64,000 bases of DNA from Actinomycetota bacterium (GCA_018268465.1 JAFDWN010000002.1:345154-409153), one strand, 5' to 3'; shown: positions 48,285 through 58,081, numbered from the stretch's first letter. The notes: generated by a model from the letters alone, not told the origin. Program-made: numbers and translations.

Positions 48285-48961
48285 CACCCCCGCGCTGGCT
48301 CGTCGTCGTGCTGGTGATCGCCGCGACGTCCGCGTGCGGCCCTAAAGTGCCTGATTACCAGGCGATCTGGAGCACCACCCCTACTGCGGCGCCGACTTCC
48401 GACGCCGCCGCGGAGCGGGTCACCCTGGCGCAGTACCTGGAGAGCGTCGGCGTCACCGGTGAGCCCGTCGCGCCGGAGAAGCTGCCCGACCTGACCGTCA
48501 CGATGCCGCAACCACCGGGCTGGCAGCCGTACGTCAACACGAATCTGGAGCCGGGCACCAGGATGATCGCCAAGGGCGACACCTACCCGACGGCGATGCT
48601 GATGGTCTTCCGGCTCACCGGGGACTTCGACGTCAAGGAAGCGCTCGCCCACGCCGACGACGACGCCGAGCTGGCCGAGAACTTCAAGCGGCTCAATGCC
48701 TCCGGCGACAATTTCCGCGGATTCCCGTCGTCGATGATCGAGGGCAGCTACGACCTCAACGGATCTCGGATGCAGACCTACAACCGGGTCGTCGTCGCCA
48801 CCGGGGCCGCCCAGAAGTCCGCCGGCCCCGGCCAGCCGCCACCCCCCGCGCAGCGCTACCTCGTCCAGTTCACGGTGACCGCCTACGCCGACAAGGCCGC
48901 CGAGGAAGCCCCCGACATCGAGAAGATCATCTCGGGGTTCGCCGTCGCACCCAAGACTTAG
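48281..48961 (+). CDS. lpqT: LpqT, mycobacterial lipoprotein
   Basis: A 226-residue exported lipoprotein with a signal peptide and lipobox ending 'AATSAC' (about residues 14-19). The mature part ('LPDLTVTMPQPPGWQPYVNT', 'AMLMVFRLTGDFDVKEALAH', 'DNFRGFPSSMIEGSYDLNG') belongs to the LpqN/LpqT family, beta-rich surface lipoproteins proposed to bind cell-envelope lipids or proteins. Gene order prs-lpqT-rplY-pth is as in M. tuberculosis, here with arsC-like and SDR genes inserted. GTG start. Confidence 0.9.
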   Translation: MTPPRWLVVVLVIAATSACGPKVPDYQAIWSTTPTAAPTSDAAAERVTLAQYLESVGVTGEPVAPEKLPDLTVTMPQPPGWQPYVNTNLEPGTRMIAKGDTYPTAMLMVFRLTGDFDVKEALAHADDDAELAENFKRLNASGDNFRGFPSSMIEGSYDLNGSRMQTYNRVVVATGAAQKSAGPGQPPPPAQRYLVQFTVTAYADKAAEEAPDIEKIISGFAVAPKT

Positions 48962-48976
48962 CGACCCGGCGACCTC

Positions 48977-48982
48977 TAGTCT
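48977..48982 (+). promoter_or_regulatory. -10 element TAGTCT for a leaderless SDR mRNA
   Basis: TAGTCT is followed by exactly 7 bases and then the ATG of the SDR gene, with no ribosome site. This spacing predicts a leaderless transcript. Confidence 0.5.
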
Positions 48983-48989
48983 CTCTGCC

Positions 48990-49865
48990 ATGGCCCAAAC
49001 GGGGTGGACGGCGGCGCAGCTGCCCTCCTTTCGCGGACGGACCGTCGTCGTCACCGGCGCCAGCAGCGGCCTCGGACTGGTCACCGCGCGCGAACTGGCC
49101 CGGGTCGGGGCAACGGTCGTGCTGGCGGTGCGCAACTTCGACAAGGGCGCGGTGGCGGCGGCCCAGATGGCCGGCGAGGTGGAGGTCCGGACGCTGGAAC
49201 TGCAGAACCTGGCCTCGGTGCGGGAGTTCGCCGACGGCGTCGACGCCGTCGACGTACTGATCAACAACGCCGGCATCATGGCCGTGCCGTATGCGCGCAC
49301 CGCCGACGGATTCGAAAGCCAGATCGGCACCAACCATCTCGGTCACTTCGCCCTGACCAACCTGCTGCTGCCCAAACTCACCGACCGGGTGGTCACGGTG
49401 TCGTCGATGACGCACCTGCTGGGCCGCGTCAGCCTCAGGGATCTGAACTGGAAGTCGCGGCCCTACCTGGCGTGGCCCGCCTATGCCCAGTCGAAGCTGG
49501 CGAACCTGCTGTTCACCGGCGAATTGCAGCGCCGGCTGGACGCGGCTGGGTCTTCGCTGCGCGCCCACGCGGCACACCCGGGCTACTCCGCAACCGGCAT
49601 CCAGGGCGACCCCGCGCTGCGCAAGGGCGCCGCGATCTGGAATGCAGGCACGGCGCTGGTGGCCAGCGACGCCGACTTCGGGGCACGCCAGACCCTCTAC
49701 GCCGCCTCACAGCGGCTTCCCGGCGACAGCTTCATCGGCCCCCGCTTCGGGATGCGCGGGCCGACCGGCCCCGTTCGGCGCGGCCCGCTGGCTCGCAGCA
49801 AGACCACCGCGGCGGCCCTGTGGAGACTGTCCGAGCAGCTCACGGGCACCGAATTTCCGCTGTAG
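48990..49865 (+). CDS. Short-chain dehydrogenase/reductase
   Basis: A 291-residue SDR with the NAD(P) motif '[20 protein letters not shown]' (about 18-37), '[14 protein letters not shown]', catalytic Ser in '[11 protein letters not shown]' and Tyr/Lys in '[12 protein letters not shown]'. The pattern and the C-terminal '[13 protein letters not shown]' resemble the retinol-dehydrogenase / WW-oxidoreductase-like SDR subgroup. Substrate unknown. No ribosome site is present; a TAGTCT -10 seven bases upstream suggests a leaderless mRNA. Not found at this place in M. tuberculosis. Confidence 0.88.
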   Translation: MAQTGWTAAQLPSFRGRTVVVTGASSGLGLVTARELARVGATVVLAVRNFDKGAVAAAQMAGEVEVRTLELQNLASVREFADGVDAVDVLINNAGIMAVPYARTADGFESQIGTNHLGHFALTNLLLPKLTDRVVTVSSMTHLLGRVSLRDLNWKSRPYLAWPAYAQSKLANLLFTGELQRRLDAAGSSLRAHAAHPGYSATGIQGDPALRKGAAIWNAGTALVASDADFGARQTLYAASQRLPGDSFIGPRFGMRGPTGPVRRGPLARSKTTAAALWRLSEQLTGTEFPL

Positions 49866-50029
49866 ACGCCCGATGCGCTACCCTGGCTGCGCCCCCGTGC
49901 CGCCGTTCGCGGCCGCGGGCACCACGGCGAGGGTGGCTGGACCACCGTTATCGACGGGGGACCGCTTCGAGCAGTGCGCGACCCTCGCTGTGCCCAAGGA
50001 CAAACGATCGGCACAGGAGCAGGACCCCG

Positions 50030-50680
50030 ATGGCTAAGACTCAGACCTCCTCGACCAACAACCTGACCGCGCTGGTGCGGGATAAGACGGGCAAGGGCGC
50101 CTCGCGCCGCGCCCGCCGCGAGGGCAGGATTCCGGCGGTCCTGTACGGCCACGGCTCCGAGCCGCAGCACCTGGAGCTGTCGGCCCACGACTTCGCCGCC
50201 GTGCTGCGCCACGCCGGCACCAACGCCGTGCTGACCCTCGATATCGACGGCAAGGAACAGCTCGCGCTCACCAAGTCGCTGGACATCCATCCCATTCGCC
50301 GCTCGATCCAGCATGCCGACCTGCTCGTCGTGCGCCGCGGTGAGAAGGTGACCGTCGAGGTCAACGTCGTCGTCCAGGGTGAGGCAGCATCCGGCACGCT
50401 GGTCACCCAGGACGCCAACTCCATCGAGATCGAGGCCGAGGCGCTGTCCATCCCCGAACAGCTGACCGTGTCGGTCGAGGACGTCGAGGCCGGGACGCAG
50501 ATCACCGCCGGCCAGATCGAGCTGCCCGCCGGGGTGGGCCTGGTGTCGGATCCCGAATTGCTCGTGGTCAACGTGGTGGCCGCGCCGACCGCCGAAGACC
50601 TCGAAGCCGAGGGTGGCGGCGCGTCGCTGGAGGCGCAGGCCGATACCGCCGAAGCCGCGGATTCCGAAGCCGCCGAGTAA
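50030..50680 (+). CDS. rplY: Ribosomal protein L25/Ctc
   Basis: A 216-residue long-form L25 (general stress protein Ctc type): the N-terminal 5S rRNA-binding domain ('[20 protein letters not shown]', '[20 protein letters not shown]') plus the TL5-type C-terminal beta domain ('[20 protein letters not shown]', '[20 protein letters not shown]') and an acidic tail. The ATG at 50030 follows AGGAGCAGGA. A 164-base gap upstream contains a small GGTGG-CTGGA-CCACC hairpin and likely the promoter. pth follows after 30 bases. Confidence 0.95.
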   Translation: MAKTQTSSTNNLTALVRDKTGKGASRRARREGRIPAVLYGHGSEPQHLELSAHDFAAVLRHAGTNAVLTLDIDGKEQLALTKSLDIHPIRRSIQHADLLVVRRGEKVTVEVNVVVQGEAASGTLVTQDANSIEIEAEALSIPEQLTVSVEDVEAGTQITAGQIELPAGVGLVSDPELLVVNVVAAPTAEDLEAEGGGASLEAQADTAEAADSEAAE

Positions 50681-50710
50681 GTCTCACGGCAGGCGAGGTC
50701 GCGTCCAGCA

Positions 50711-51286
50711 ATGTCGGAGCCCCTCCTGGTGGTCGGCCTGGGCAACCCCGGGCCGAACTACGCCAGCACCAGGCACAACATCGGCTTCATGGTCGCCGAC
50801 ATCCTCGCCGGGCGGATCGGGTCGGCCTTCAAGGTGCACAAGCGTTCCGGCGCCGAGATCGTGACCGGCCGGCTGGGCGGGCACCCGGTAGTGCTGGCCA
50901 AACCGCGGGTGTACATGAACGAGTCGGGACGACAGGTCGGCCCGCTGGCCAAGTTCTATTCGGTGCCGCCGGCCGGCGTCGTGGTGATCCACGACGAACT
51001 CGACATCGACTTCGGGCGCATCCGGCTGAAGTTCGGCGGCGGCGCGGCCGGCCACAACGGCCTGCGGTCGGTGGCATCGGCACTGGGCAGCAACGATTTC
51101 GCGCGGGTCCGGATCGGCATCGGCCGCCCGCCGGGCCAGAAGTCGGGGGCGACGTTCGTGCTGGAGAACTTCAGCTCGGCCGAACGGCCGGAAGTTCCGA
51201 CGATCTGCGAGCAGGCCGCCGACGCCACCGAGATGCTGATCCAGCACGGCCTCGAACCGGCCCAGAACACCGTGCACGCGTGGTGA
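50711..51286 (+). CDS. pth: Peptidyl-tRNA hydrolase
   Basis: A 191-residue Pth that releases tRNA from stalled peptidyl-tRNA. '[20 protein letters not shown]' holds the catalytic His22, followed by '[16 protein letters not shown]' and '[20 protein letters not shown]'. Length and order after rplY are as in M. tuberculosis. The gene ends three bases before the stop of the convergent Fe-S protein. Confidence 0.96.
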   Translation: MSEPLLVVGLGNPGPNYASTRHNIGFMVADILAGRIGSAFKVHKRSGAEIVTGRLGGHPVVLAKPRVYMNESGRQVGPLAKFYSVPPAGVVVIHDELDIDFGRIRLKFGGGAAGHNGLRSVASALGSNDFARVRIGIGRPPGQKSGATFVLENFSSAERPEVPTICEQAADATEMLIQHGLEPAQNTVHAW

Positions 51287-51289
51287 CGC

Positions 51290-52327
51290 TCACCGCGCCG
51301 GGCGCCGTGTGACGCCGCTGTCCACCACTTTGACCGGCTTGTGCGGAAAGCGTTTCTCCGCATGGGCTTTCGCCGCCGAATTCGGCAACACGTAGAGGGT
51401 TTCGCTCTTCTGCTGCAACGGGCGCAGCACCAGGTCCATGAAGGCCTTGCGGTCGTCGAGATAGGGTTCGATCACGTCCTCGCCGGCGGGGCACACCGCC
51501 AGGCAGTACGCGGCCTTGTAGTTCGCCTTGAACGAGAGGCTCTGCCACATCGAGGCGTTCTCGGAATCGGTGACCCTGGACCGGAAGTCGGCCGCGTCGG
51601 AGCTGTCGGCGATGCTCTGCGCCCAGTCGGTGAACCCGCCCATGAATTCGCGGTAGTTGTGCACCGAGCAGGCGACGAAGTCGAAGTCGCCGTCCTTGCC
51701 GATCGCGCCCACCGGACACGCCGCCACACACAACTTGCATTCCAGGCACGGTGAATAGTCAAGCGGCTGTCCATAACTCGTGATCTGCTCGGCCAGCAAG
51801 ATGGTGCCGAGCAGGATGAAGTTGCCGAACTTCGGATGGATCACGTTGCGGTGGATGCCCATCACACCCAATCCCGCGGCCACCGCGACCGGTTTGTGCG
51901 CGACGACCCAGATGCGGCCCGGGAACCGGTCCATCTCCATCGGGAAGGTGGCCGACGGGTTGATCGCCCGGTGTCCGTTGTCCTGCAGCACCCGGACGAT
52001 TCGGTGCGCGGCCTCGTTGAGCACCTCCCCGCTGCGGTGGAACTCCTGATTGGCCACGCTGCGGGCGGTGGATCGGACGTTGTCGCGGTTCATCTTCACC
52101 ACCAGTGAGATGTAGCTGCGCACGCCCGGCAGCGCCGCGTCGGCGTGCTCGCATTCCGTGGCCAGGTCCGGGTTGTCGACCGCGGCGAAGGCGACGTCGT
52201 CGACCCCCGCCTCCAGACAGACCCTGCGCAGCCATTCCGCGTCGACGATGCCGGGCCGCACGACGCGCCGGGCCCGCACCGCGCGCACGGTCGGGTGCTC
52301 GGCCAGCTTGGGCGGTACACGATCCAT
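51290..52327 (-). CDS. 4Fe-4S cluster reductase, QueG-like
   Basis: A 345-residue protein with two cubane-type cluster motifs: 'CLECKLCVAACPVGAIGKDG' and a second 'CLAVCPAGED'. The layout with an N-terminal domain ('GVDDVAFAAVDNPDLA') and 'RNVIHPKFGNFILLGTILLA' resembles the epoxyqueuosine reductase (QueG) and reductive-dehalogenase-like group, but the protein lacks QueG's C-terminal repeats, so the substrate may differ. ATG at 52327. It is divergent from the alcohol dehydrogenase across a 103-base region with a strong palindrome. Confidence 0.78.
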   Translation of the reverse strand: MDRVPPKLAEHPTVRAVRARRVVRPGIVDAEWLRRVCLEAGVDDVAFAAVDNPDLATECEHADAALPGVRSYISLVVKMNRDNVRSTARSVANQEFHRSGEVLNEAAHRIVRVLQDNGHRAINPSATFPMEMDRFPGRIWVVAHKPVAVAAGLGVMGIHRNVIHPKFGNFILLGTILLAEQITSYGQPLDYSPCLECKLCVAACPVGAIGKDGDFDFVACSVHNYREFMGGFTDWAQSIADSSDAADFRSRVTDSENASMWQSLSFKANYKAAYCLAVCPAGEDVIEPYLDDRKAFMDLVLRPLQQKSETLYVLPNSAAKAHAEKRFPHKPVKVVDSGVTRRPAR

Positions 52328-52328
52328 T

Positions 52329-52352
52329 CTGAGTATACTAAACTAGACTCAG
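52329..52352. promoter_or_regulatory. Palindromic operator CTGAGT-N12-ACTCAG in a divergent promoter
   Basis: A perfect 6-bp inverted repeat flanks an AT-rich core that contains TATACT (52334-52339), a good -10 for the plus strand. The whole element abuts the ATG of the Fe-S gene and lies 79 bases before the dehydrogenase. It looks like an operator of a TetR- or MarR-type repressor. Confidence 0.55.
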
Positions 52353-52430
52353 ATGGACGGCACCCCTGCCGATACGCGAGATGCCACAGGCTGAACCGAC
52401 AACCATCCGATCGACGAAGGGACCGACCAG

Positions 52431-53462
52431 ATGCCCACCTACCGCGCCTTCCAGGTCACCGGCCGGCGCCAGTTCGAACTCGTCGAGCGGCCCGTCGTCG
52501 CACCGGACCACGGCCATGTGCGCGTACGGGTTTCGTGCTGCGGCGTATGCCACAGCGACGTACTGGCCGTCGACGGATTGCGCGCCGACCCCAGTCGGCC
52601 GGTGATCCCCGGCCACGAGATCGTCGGAGTCATCGACGCGGTCGGCGACGGTGTCACCGCGTGGGCCGTCGGCGATCGCGTCGGTGTGGGATTCCTCGGC
52701 GGACAGTGCAACGAGTGCTGGTTCTGCCGCCACGGCGACTTCGTCAACTGCACCGACCAACCACAGCCCGGGACGACCGAGGACGGCGGGTACGCCGAAA
52801 TGGTGTACGCCAGAGCCAGTGGCCTGGTGCGGATCCCCGACGGACTGGACGCGATGCGCAGCGCGCCGCTGCTGTGCGCCGGACTGACCACCTTCAACGC
52901 CTTGCGCACCGCGCGCCCCGAACCCGATGCCCTCGTCGCCATTCAGGGGATCGGCGGACTGGGCCATCTCGGAGTGCAGTACGCCAAACACCTCGGCTAC
53001 CGGGTCGTGGCGATCGCGCGCGGCCAGGACAAGGCCGAACTGGCGAAAACCCTGGGTGCCGACCACTACATCGACAGCGCCGCCTCCGACCCCGGCGCCG
53101 CGCTGAACGCACTGGGCGGCGCCGCGGCGATCATCGCCACCGCCGCCAGCGGCGCGTCGATGTCACCGCTGCTGGCGGGCCTGCGGCCGCGCGGCCGGCT
53201 CGTCGTCGTCGGCGCCGCACCCGACCCCATCGAGGTCGGCACCGCCGACCTGATCTTCGGCGGCCGCTCGATCGTCGGGAGCCTCACCGGCAGCGCCGCG
53301 GACAATGAGGACAATCTGGCGTTCAGCGCCGCGCACGGCGTCACCCCCATGCTGGAGATCATGGCGTTCGAAGACGCTCCGCAGGCCTACGAACGCATGA
53401 TGTCGGGCCAGGCCCGCTTCCGTGTCGTGCTCGACATAGCCGGTTCCGCGCCGGCGCCGTAA
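52431..53462 (+). CDS. Zinc-dependent alcohol dehydrogenase (MDR family)
   Basis: A 343-residue MDR-family dehydrogenase. Catalytic zinc ligands are Cys in 'CCGVCHSDVLAVDG', His-Glu in 'VIPGHEIVGVIDAVGDG'; structural zinc cysteines are in 'GQCNECWFCRHGDFVNC'. The NAD(P)-binding motif is 'VAIQGIGGLGHLGVQYAKHL' (Rossmann GxGGLG). It resembles AdhA/AdhT-type alcohol dehydrogenases. It may be co-regulated with the divergent Fe-S protein through the palindrome at 52329. Confidence 0.9.
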   Translation: MPTYRAFQVTGRRQFELVERPVVAPDHGHVRVRVSCCGVCHSDVLAVDGLRADPSRPVIPGHEIVGVIDAVGDGVTAWAVGDRVGVGFLGGQCNECWFCRHGDFVNCTDQPQPGTTEDGGYAEMVYARASGLVRIPDGLDAMRSAPLLCAGLTTFNALRTARPEPDALVAIQGIGGLGHLGVQYAKHLGYRVVAIARGQDKAELAKTLGADHYIDSAASDPGAALNALGGAAAIIATAASGASMSPLLAGLRPRGRLVVVGAAPDPIEVGTADLIFGGRSIVGSLTGSAADNEDNLAFSAAHGVTPMLEIMAFEDAPQAYERMMSGQARFRVVLDIAGSAPAP

Positions 53463-53536
53463 AGATCCGCCGGGATCACGTAAAGATATCGTCCGTGCCG
53501 TGCCTGCCGCCCGCTAGCAGGGGTAAACCTGCGTAT

Positions 53537-54079
53537 ATGCAGGACATCGGAACCGCGTCCGGCCCGTTGCGCCGCGCCGCGGCACACATGGTCGACGGTG
53601 CGCACCCATGGGGCGCCGCCGACGTCTCCGCCGACCGGTTCGGGGTCACCCGCTATCGCCTCGTGGTCTACCCACCCGGAATCGACCGCGTCGACCGCCG
53701 CCTGGTGCGCCTCTGGCGCGGCTGGCCCGTCTGGGGCGTGCTCGTGTGGATCGGCTGCGAGATCTGGCTCACCCAGATCGTCGGCCCGTGGGCCGCGCTG
53801 GCCATCTCCACCACGGTGGCCCTCGCGAGCGGCGCGCTCGCGGCACTGCTCGCCGGAGATCAGCGCGCGCAGGTGCGGACCATGGCGGTCACGGTGCTCG
53901 CCGGCCAGTACGACGAACCGTCCCTGGCGCTGCGGAGCCGAATCGAAACGCTGGCCGGCCGGCTGATCGATGCCGACGAACGCCTCCGCCGGCGGACCAT
54001 CGCACCGGCCGAACACGAGATGGCGTGGTGGCGCGTGTACGACGAACTGGCCGAGGACCGGGCCACGCCAAGGACCTAG
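53537..54079 (+). CDS. Small membrane protein (possibly DUF6611-like)
   Basis: A 180-residue protein with two adjacent membrane helices ('GVLVWIGCEIWLTQIVG', 'AALAISTTVALASGALAALL') between hydrophilic ends, and a C-terminal 'WWRVYDELAEDRA'. I do not recognise the function; the pattern resembles small mycobacterial proteins of unknown function, perhaps DUF6611. The start is uncertain: ATG 53537 sits within a near-palindrome CCTGC-GTATAT-GCAGG (53528-53543) that could form an RNA hairpin, and a GTG at 53495 is in frame. The following 155 bases to 54234 contain no convincing gene. Confidence 0.6.
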   Translation: MQDIGTASGPLRRAAAHMVDGAHPWGAADVSADRFGVTRYRLVVYPPGIDRVDRRLVRLWRGWPVWGVLVWIGCEIWLTQIVGPWAALAISTTVALASGALAALLAGDQRAQVRTMAVTVLAGQYDEPSLALRSRIETLAGRLIDADERLRRRTIAPAEHEMAWWRVYDELAEDRATPRT

Positions 54080-54234
54080 ACGAGACCGCGACGCGCATCA
54101 CGACGCCCGCCAGCGGTGCCCGCGTGGCCACCACGACGAATCCGCCTCCGGCGCCGATGATCCCGGTCAGCGGACCGACCGCCACCGACGGGCCGATCGG
54201 TGTGTGAAGATCTCGCAGATCGCCGTCCCGCCGA

Positions 54235-55047
54235 TCAGCGGGCCAGGTCCCATTGGCCGAAATCGGCTGCGAGAACGACGTCTTCGTCGACATGGGTGCC
54301 GCCGAGACTGACACCCGGGTCCGACGCGGTCACGATGACGTTCTGGTACAGCACCGCCCCGGGGGTGCGCTCGCCGTCCGACCACGCTCTGGTCTGCCAC
54401 GCCCACCGGTAGCCGGGGGTTGTCGAGTGCCCGATGACGCCGTCGTCGATCGCCCATCCGCACACGCCGGCGGACCCGTAGACGCCGACGCGTTCGACAC
54501 CGATAACCGAGTTGATTCCTCGAAGCCATTGGACGGCAATGCTTTTCCAGGTATCAGCGTCGATGTCCTCGTCGATGCTGAAGAAGATCGGTGCCGAGGC
54601 GGGCCCGCCCGCGGCGGCGTGCAGCCGCAGCGCCGTCTGCGCATCCGCGACACCGCCGTCGAATCCGCGGGTGAAATCCGAAGGTGCGCCGGGCCAGTCG
54701 GGCTTGCCGTACTGGTAGCAGCTCACGACGTGCAGTCCCAGCGCTCGCAGCGCGTCCGCATAGTCGCGGGTGACGGGTTTGAAATCGAAGGTGGCGCCCG
54801 GCCGTAGCTCCGAGACGTACACCAGCGCACCCGCGTACCCCGCCGCCGCGATCTGCTCGGCGGGCACCTGCGACTCGGCGAAATCGATCAGCTTGCCATT
54901 CCCGGGAACCTCGGCCGACGCCGACGGCGCGTTGAGCGCGGCAACCGCGCCGAGTCCGAGAACCCCCGGCACGGCAAAGACAGACCTCAAGAACTCACGT
55001 CTGGAGACCTCGTGGTCGTGCACTCGCAGAGCGTATGCCCGGCACAT
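54235..55047 (-). CDS. Tat-exported DUF1906 (glycoside hydrolase-like) protein
   Basis: A 270-residue exported protein. A twin-arginine signal ('VSRREFLRSVFAVPGVLGLG', about 14-33) ends near 'SASA'. The mature part has the DUF1906 / GH25-like TIM-barrel pattern with acidic residues in 'APIFFSIDEDIDADTWKSI' and 'VYGSAGVCGWAIDDG', a fold found in lysozyme-like cell-wall enzymes. Activity on peptidoglycan is likely but unproven. A GTG at 55023 (codon 9) is an alternative start. It lies 30 bases after the pks16 stop on the same strand. Confidence 0.82.
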   Translation of the reverse strand: MCRAYALRVHDHEVSRREFLRSVFAVPGVLGLGAVAALNAPSASAEVPGNGKLIDFAESQVPAEQIAAAGYAGALVYVSELRPGATFDFKPVTRDYADALRALGLHVVSCYQYGKPDWPGAPSDFTRGFDGGVADAQTALRLHAAAGGPASAPIFFSIDEDIDADTWKSIAVQWLRGINSVIGVERVGVYGSAGVCGWAIDDGVIGHSTTPGYRWAWQTRAWSDGERTPGAVLYQNVIVTASDPGVSLGGTHVDEDVVLAADFGQWDLAR

Positions 55048-55077
55048 CGCGAGATGGGCGCCCGCGGCGAAGTCCGC

Positions 55078-56712
55078 CTAGGTGACCAGCGCGACCGAGT
55101 TGGCGCGGCGCAGCTTGCCCGACGGGGTCTTCGGAATGGTGCCCGGTCCGAGCACGACGACGTTACGCGGCCGCACGTCGACCTCGGTCACCACTTCGTG
55201 CGCGACCTGGTGCTCGATACGGCGCACCTCGGCGGGGTCCTGCCAGGCATTGGATTCCACGGCGACGGCGAACGTCTCGCGGGAATGTCCGGCGTCCAGC
55301 CGCACCGCGACCGCACAACCCGGCCGAACCCCTTCGACCCGGCCCGCGGCCCGCTCGATGTCGGTCGGATAGATGTTGCGGCCGGCCATGATGATCACAT
55401 CCTTGACACGGCCGCACACGACGACGTGGCCGTTCTCCATCATGTATCCGAGGTCACCGGTGTCATACCAGCCGTGTTCGTCCTGCGCCGGCACGAAACC
55501 GCCCATGGTGATGTAACCGGGGGTCAGGGGTTCGCCGCGCAGTTCGATGACGCCGACGCCGCGCGGGGGCATGACGTTGCCGTGCTCGTCGATGATCCTG
55601 GCTTCCAGCCCCTCCAGCAGCGGGCCCAGCGAGGCGAGCCTGCGGGTGTTGCCCTTGGTCGCGGGCACCGCCTGGCGCAGGGCGGCGAGCAGGTCGGCGT
55701 CGATCTCGTCGACCACCAGGCCGGCGCCGCACTCGGAGAACGACACCGCCAGCGTCGTCTCGGCCATGCCGTAGGCGGGCAGAATGGCCTCCGGCTTGAG
55801 GCCGAACGGCTTGCCGGCATCGATGAGGTCCTCGACGTCGGCAGGATCCACGGGTTCGGCGCCCGAAAGCGCGAAGCGCAGCGTGGAAAGGTCGAACTGG
55901 CCCGGCTGGGCCTGTTTGCGCAGCCGCTTGGCGAACAGCGCGTAGGCGAAGTTCGGGGCCGCCGTCATGGTGCCCTTGTACTTGTCGATGAGCTTGGCCC
56001 ACAGCAGCGTGTCGCGCAGGAAGTCCATCGGGGTGACCTTGACCAGCTCGGCGCCGAAGTACATCGGCACCGTCAGGAACCCGACCATGCCCATGTCGTG
56101 GAAACAGGGCAGCCAGCTGACCATGACGTCCTTCTCGACGTCGTACTCGGCGCCGATGAACATCGCCTCGGCGTTCGAGTGGATATTGCGGTGGGTGATC
56201 TGGACGGCCTTCGGCGAACCGGTCGAACCCGATGTCAGCTGCATGAGCGCCAGCTCGTCCTCGCCGACCTCGACCGGATCGATCGGGTCCGCGGCGAGCA
56301 GGTCGGTGACCGTGACGACGGTGATGCCCTTCTCGGCCAGCACCGGGATGGCGGCCATGAACGGATCGGAGACGACGACGACCTTGGCCTCGATCATGCC
56401 GATGACGGTCATGGTGTCCTCGGCCCACAACACCAGGTCGGTTCGGGGCGTCGGCTGGTGCAGCATCGTCAGGCTGGCGCCGCGCATCCACACACCCTGC
56501 GCCGTCGGGGCGATCTCGACCGGGAAGCCGGCCAGCACGCCGATCGCGTCGCCGTGACCGACACCCGCAGCGGCCAGCCCACCGGCGATGCGGCGCGCGC
56601 GCTCGTGCACCTCACCCCAGGTGTGCCGGATCGGCTCGTGCGGCTCACCGGTGACCATGCCGGTGGTGACCGTTCGGGCGTTGCGGTACATCTTCTCGGT
56701 GAATCTGCTCAC
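55078..56712 (-). CDS. pks16: Pks16-type acyl-AMP ligase / acyl-CoA synthetase
   Basis: A 544-residue acyl-activating enzyme, the same length as M. tuberculosis Pks16 (Rv1013), which despite its name is not a polyketide synthase. Motifs: P-loop '[20 protein letters not shown]', '[20 protein letters not shown]', '[20 protein letters not shown]', '[20 protein letters not shown]' and C-terminal Lys in '[16 protein letters not shown]'. It activates a fatty acid as acyl-AMP, probably for envelope lipids. The GTG start has GAGGAGG 6 bases upstream and overlaps the stop of a small upstream frame (GTGA). Confidence 0.9.
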   Translation of the reverse strand: MSRFTEKMYRNARTVTTGMVTGEPHEPIRHTWGEVHERARRIAGGLAAAGVGHGDAIGVLAGFPVEIAPTAQGVWMRGASLTMLHQPTPRTDLVLWAEDTMTVIGMIEAKVVVVSDPFMAAIPVLAEKGITVVTVTDLLAADPIDPVEVGEDELALMQLTSGSTGSPKAVQITHRNIHSNAEAMFIGAEYDVEKDVMVSWLPCFHDMGMVGFLTVPMYFGAELVKVTPMDFLRDTLLWAKLIDKYKGTMTAAPNFAYALFAKRLRKQAQPGQFDLSTLRFALSGAEPVDPADVEDLIDAGKPFGLKPEAILPAYGMAETTLAVSFSECGAGLVVDEIDADLLAALRQAVPATKGNTRRLASLGPLLEGLEARIIDEHGNVMPPRGVGVIELRGEPLTPGYITMGGFVPAQDEHGWYDTGDLGYMMENGHVVVCGRVKDVIIMAGRNIYPTDIERAAGRVEGVRPGCAVAVRLDAGHSRETFAVAVESNAWQDPAEVRRIEHQVAHEVVTEVDVRPRNVVVLGPGTIPKTPSGKLRRANSVALVT

Positions 56713-56963
56713 GACAACCTCCTCGGGGCCGGCGCCGTTGCCCGGTTATCCATGGTCCGCCTGACCAAGGACACATTCCGGTAGGCACGCGCACACAATT
56801 GGGCGGCGGTTCCATCTCGAAACGGTGATGCGCCGGAGACTGCGCGCGCGGCACAGTCCTCATTCCCCGCGGCGACAGCACCGGTACCCGCGCCGGCCAC
56901 ACTGCTCGCCCGCCCACCGTAGCGGGAGGGAGATGCGTCCGTTGCTTGAGCGCGAGTTTCCAC
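56709..56963 (-). CDS. Possible small protein upstream of pks16 (position of Rv1012)
   Basis: An 84-residue frame read from GTG at 56963 whose TGA overlaps the pks16 GTG. The GTG lies 8 bases after TAAGAT, a good -10 embedded in a 17-base palindrome, so a leaderless mRNA is plausible. It occupies the place of M. tuberculosis Rv1012 between ispE and pks16. The sequence ('[20 protein letters not shown]', two Cys) is low in complexity, so it may only be a leader. The rest of the gap, 56991-57061, holds no gene. Confidence 0.4.
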   Translation of the reverse strand: METRAQATDASPSRYGGRASSVAGAGTGAVAAGNEDCAARAVSGASPFRDGTAAQLCARAYRNVSLVRRTMDNRATAPAPRRLS

Positions 56964-56973
56964 CGCCGATCAT

Positions 56974-56990
56974 CTTAAGAGACTCTTAAG
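56974..56990. promoter_or_regulatory. Perfect 17-base palindrome CTTAAGAG-A-CTCTTAAG
   Basis: An 8-bp perfect inverted repeat around a central A, strikingly AT-rich for this GC-rich DNA. It overlaps a minus-strand TAAGAT -10 (plus 56972-56977) that would drive the small frame and pks16. This is a strong candidate operator for a dimeric repressor. Confidence 0.7.
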
Positions 56991-57061
56991 TAGCTGCCAA
57001 ACTCTGGCGACAATTGAGGCCGGATTCACACCGTCGCGAGTCCGGATCCACACCAACCCGC

Positions 57062-58036
57062 CTATACCAGACGCGACGGCGCAGGCACGATCCGTGCCCC
57101 GTGCACCGGCCCGCTGGCGACCCGCACAGTGCGGCACACCCCCGCCCCGGAGAGCTCCGCCCCGATGTCGATCGCCGCGGGCGCGGATTTGCACAGGAAC
57201 GCGCAGGTCGGACCCGAACCCGACACGATCCCCGCCAACGCCCCGGCATCGACGCCGGCACGCAGGGTCCGGCGCAGCGACGGATTCAGGCTCACCGCGG
57301 CGGCCTGCAGATCGTTGCCGAGCAGCGGGGCAAGCTCGACGGGATCGCCCGACGCCAACGCGGCCAGCACCGGCTCGGGATCGTCCAGCCTCGAAGGTTC
57401 CTCGCGACCCGCATCCGACGCATCACGCAACCGGTCGATCTCGCTGAACACCGCCGGGGTGGACAGCCCGCCGTGGGCGAACGCCAGAACCCAGTGGAAG
57501 GTGCTGCGCGCCAGCACGGTCGCCAGTTCCTCGCCGCGGCCCGTCCCCAGCGCGGTGCCCCCGTGCAGCGCGAAAGGCACGTCGCTGCCGAGCTGCGCGG
57601 CCAGCGCATGCAGATCGCGGCGCGGCACCCCCAGCTCCCACAGGTTGTTCATCGCAACCAGAACCGCGGCCGCGTCGGCGCTGCCGCCGGCCATCCCGCC
57701 CGCCACCGGAATCGACTTCTCGATGCTGATCGCCACATCGGGGGCACGGCCCACGTGCGCCGCCAACAGTTCGGCCGCCTGCCACGCGAGGTTGCGCTCG
57801 TCGGTGGGCAGCGTCTCGACACCCTCACCGACCATCTCCAGGGACAGCACATCGGCGTTGCGGACGGTCACCTCGTCGAGCAGGGACACGGCATGGAAGA
57901 TCGTTGTCAGATCGTGGTAGCCGTCCTGCCGCAGGTCGCCGACCCCGAGGTAGAGATTGACCTTGCCGGGCACCCGCACGGTCACCGAACCGGTCGGTAC
58001 CCACTCGGATGCGGTGTTCCCGTCGGAGGCGGACAT
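57062..58036 (-). CDS. ispE: IspE, 4-diphosphocytidyl-2-C-methyl-D-erythritol kinase
   Basis: A 324-residue GHMP kinase of the MEP isoprenoid pathway. '[20 protein letters not shown]' is the substrate motif and '[20 protein letters not shown]' the ATP glycine loop; '[16 protein letters not shown]' is the third GHMP motif. The ATG lies 6 bases after TACTGT (plus 58043-58048), a possible -10 giving a leaderless mRNA. In M. tuberculosis ksgA precedes it directly; here a kinase gene on the other strand separates them. Confidence 0.95.
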   Translation of the reverse strand: MSASDGNTASEWVPTGSVTVRVPGKVNLYLGVGDLRQDGYHDLTTIFHAVSLLDEVTVRNADVLSLEMVGEGVETLPTDERNLAWQAAELLAAHVGRAPDVAISIEKSIPVAGGMAGGSADAAAVLVAMNNLWELGVPRRDLHALAAQLGSDVPFALHGGTALGTGRGEELATVLARSTFHWVLAFAHGGLSTPAVFSEIDRLRDASDAGREEPSRLDDPEPVLAALASGDPVELAPLLGNDLQAAAVSLNPSLRRTLRAGVDAGALAGIVSGSGPTCAFLCKSAPAAIDIGAELSGAGVCRTVRVASGPVHGARIVPAPSRLV

Positions 58037-58042
58037 CGCTCG

Positions 58043-58075
58043 ACAGTAACGCCGAACCGCGGCGGACCCTAGTCT
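58043..58075. promoter_or_regulatory. Divergent leaderless promoters of ispE and the kinase gene
   Basis: In a 45-base gap, TACTGT on the minus strand (58043-58048) lies 6 bases from the ispE ATG, and TAGTCT on the plus strand (58070-58075) lies 6 bases from the kinase GTG. Both spacings predict leaderless transcripts. Confidence 0.5.
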
Positions 58076-58081
58076 GGGAGG

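Noticed and set aside
54080-54234. A hydrophobic minus-strand frame ('VAVGPLTGIIGAGGGFVVVAT')
   Set aside because: It has no clear start or ribosome site and continues as shadow through the neighbouring gene, so a real small membrane protein is not supported.
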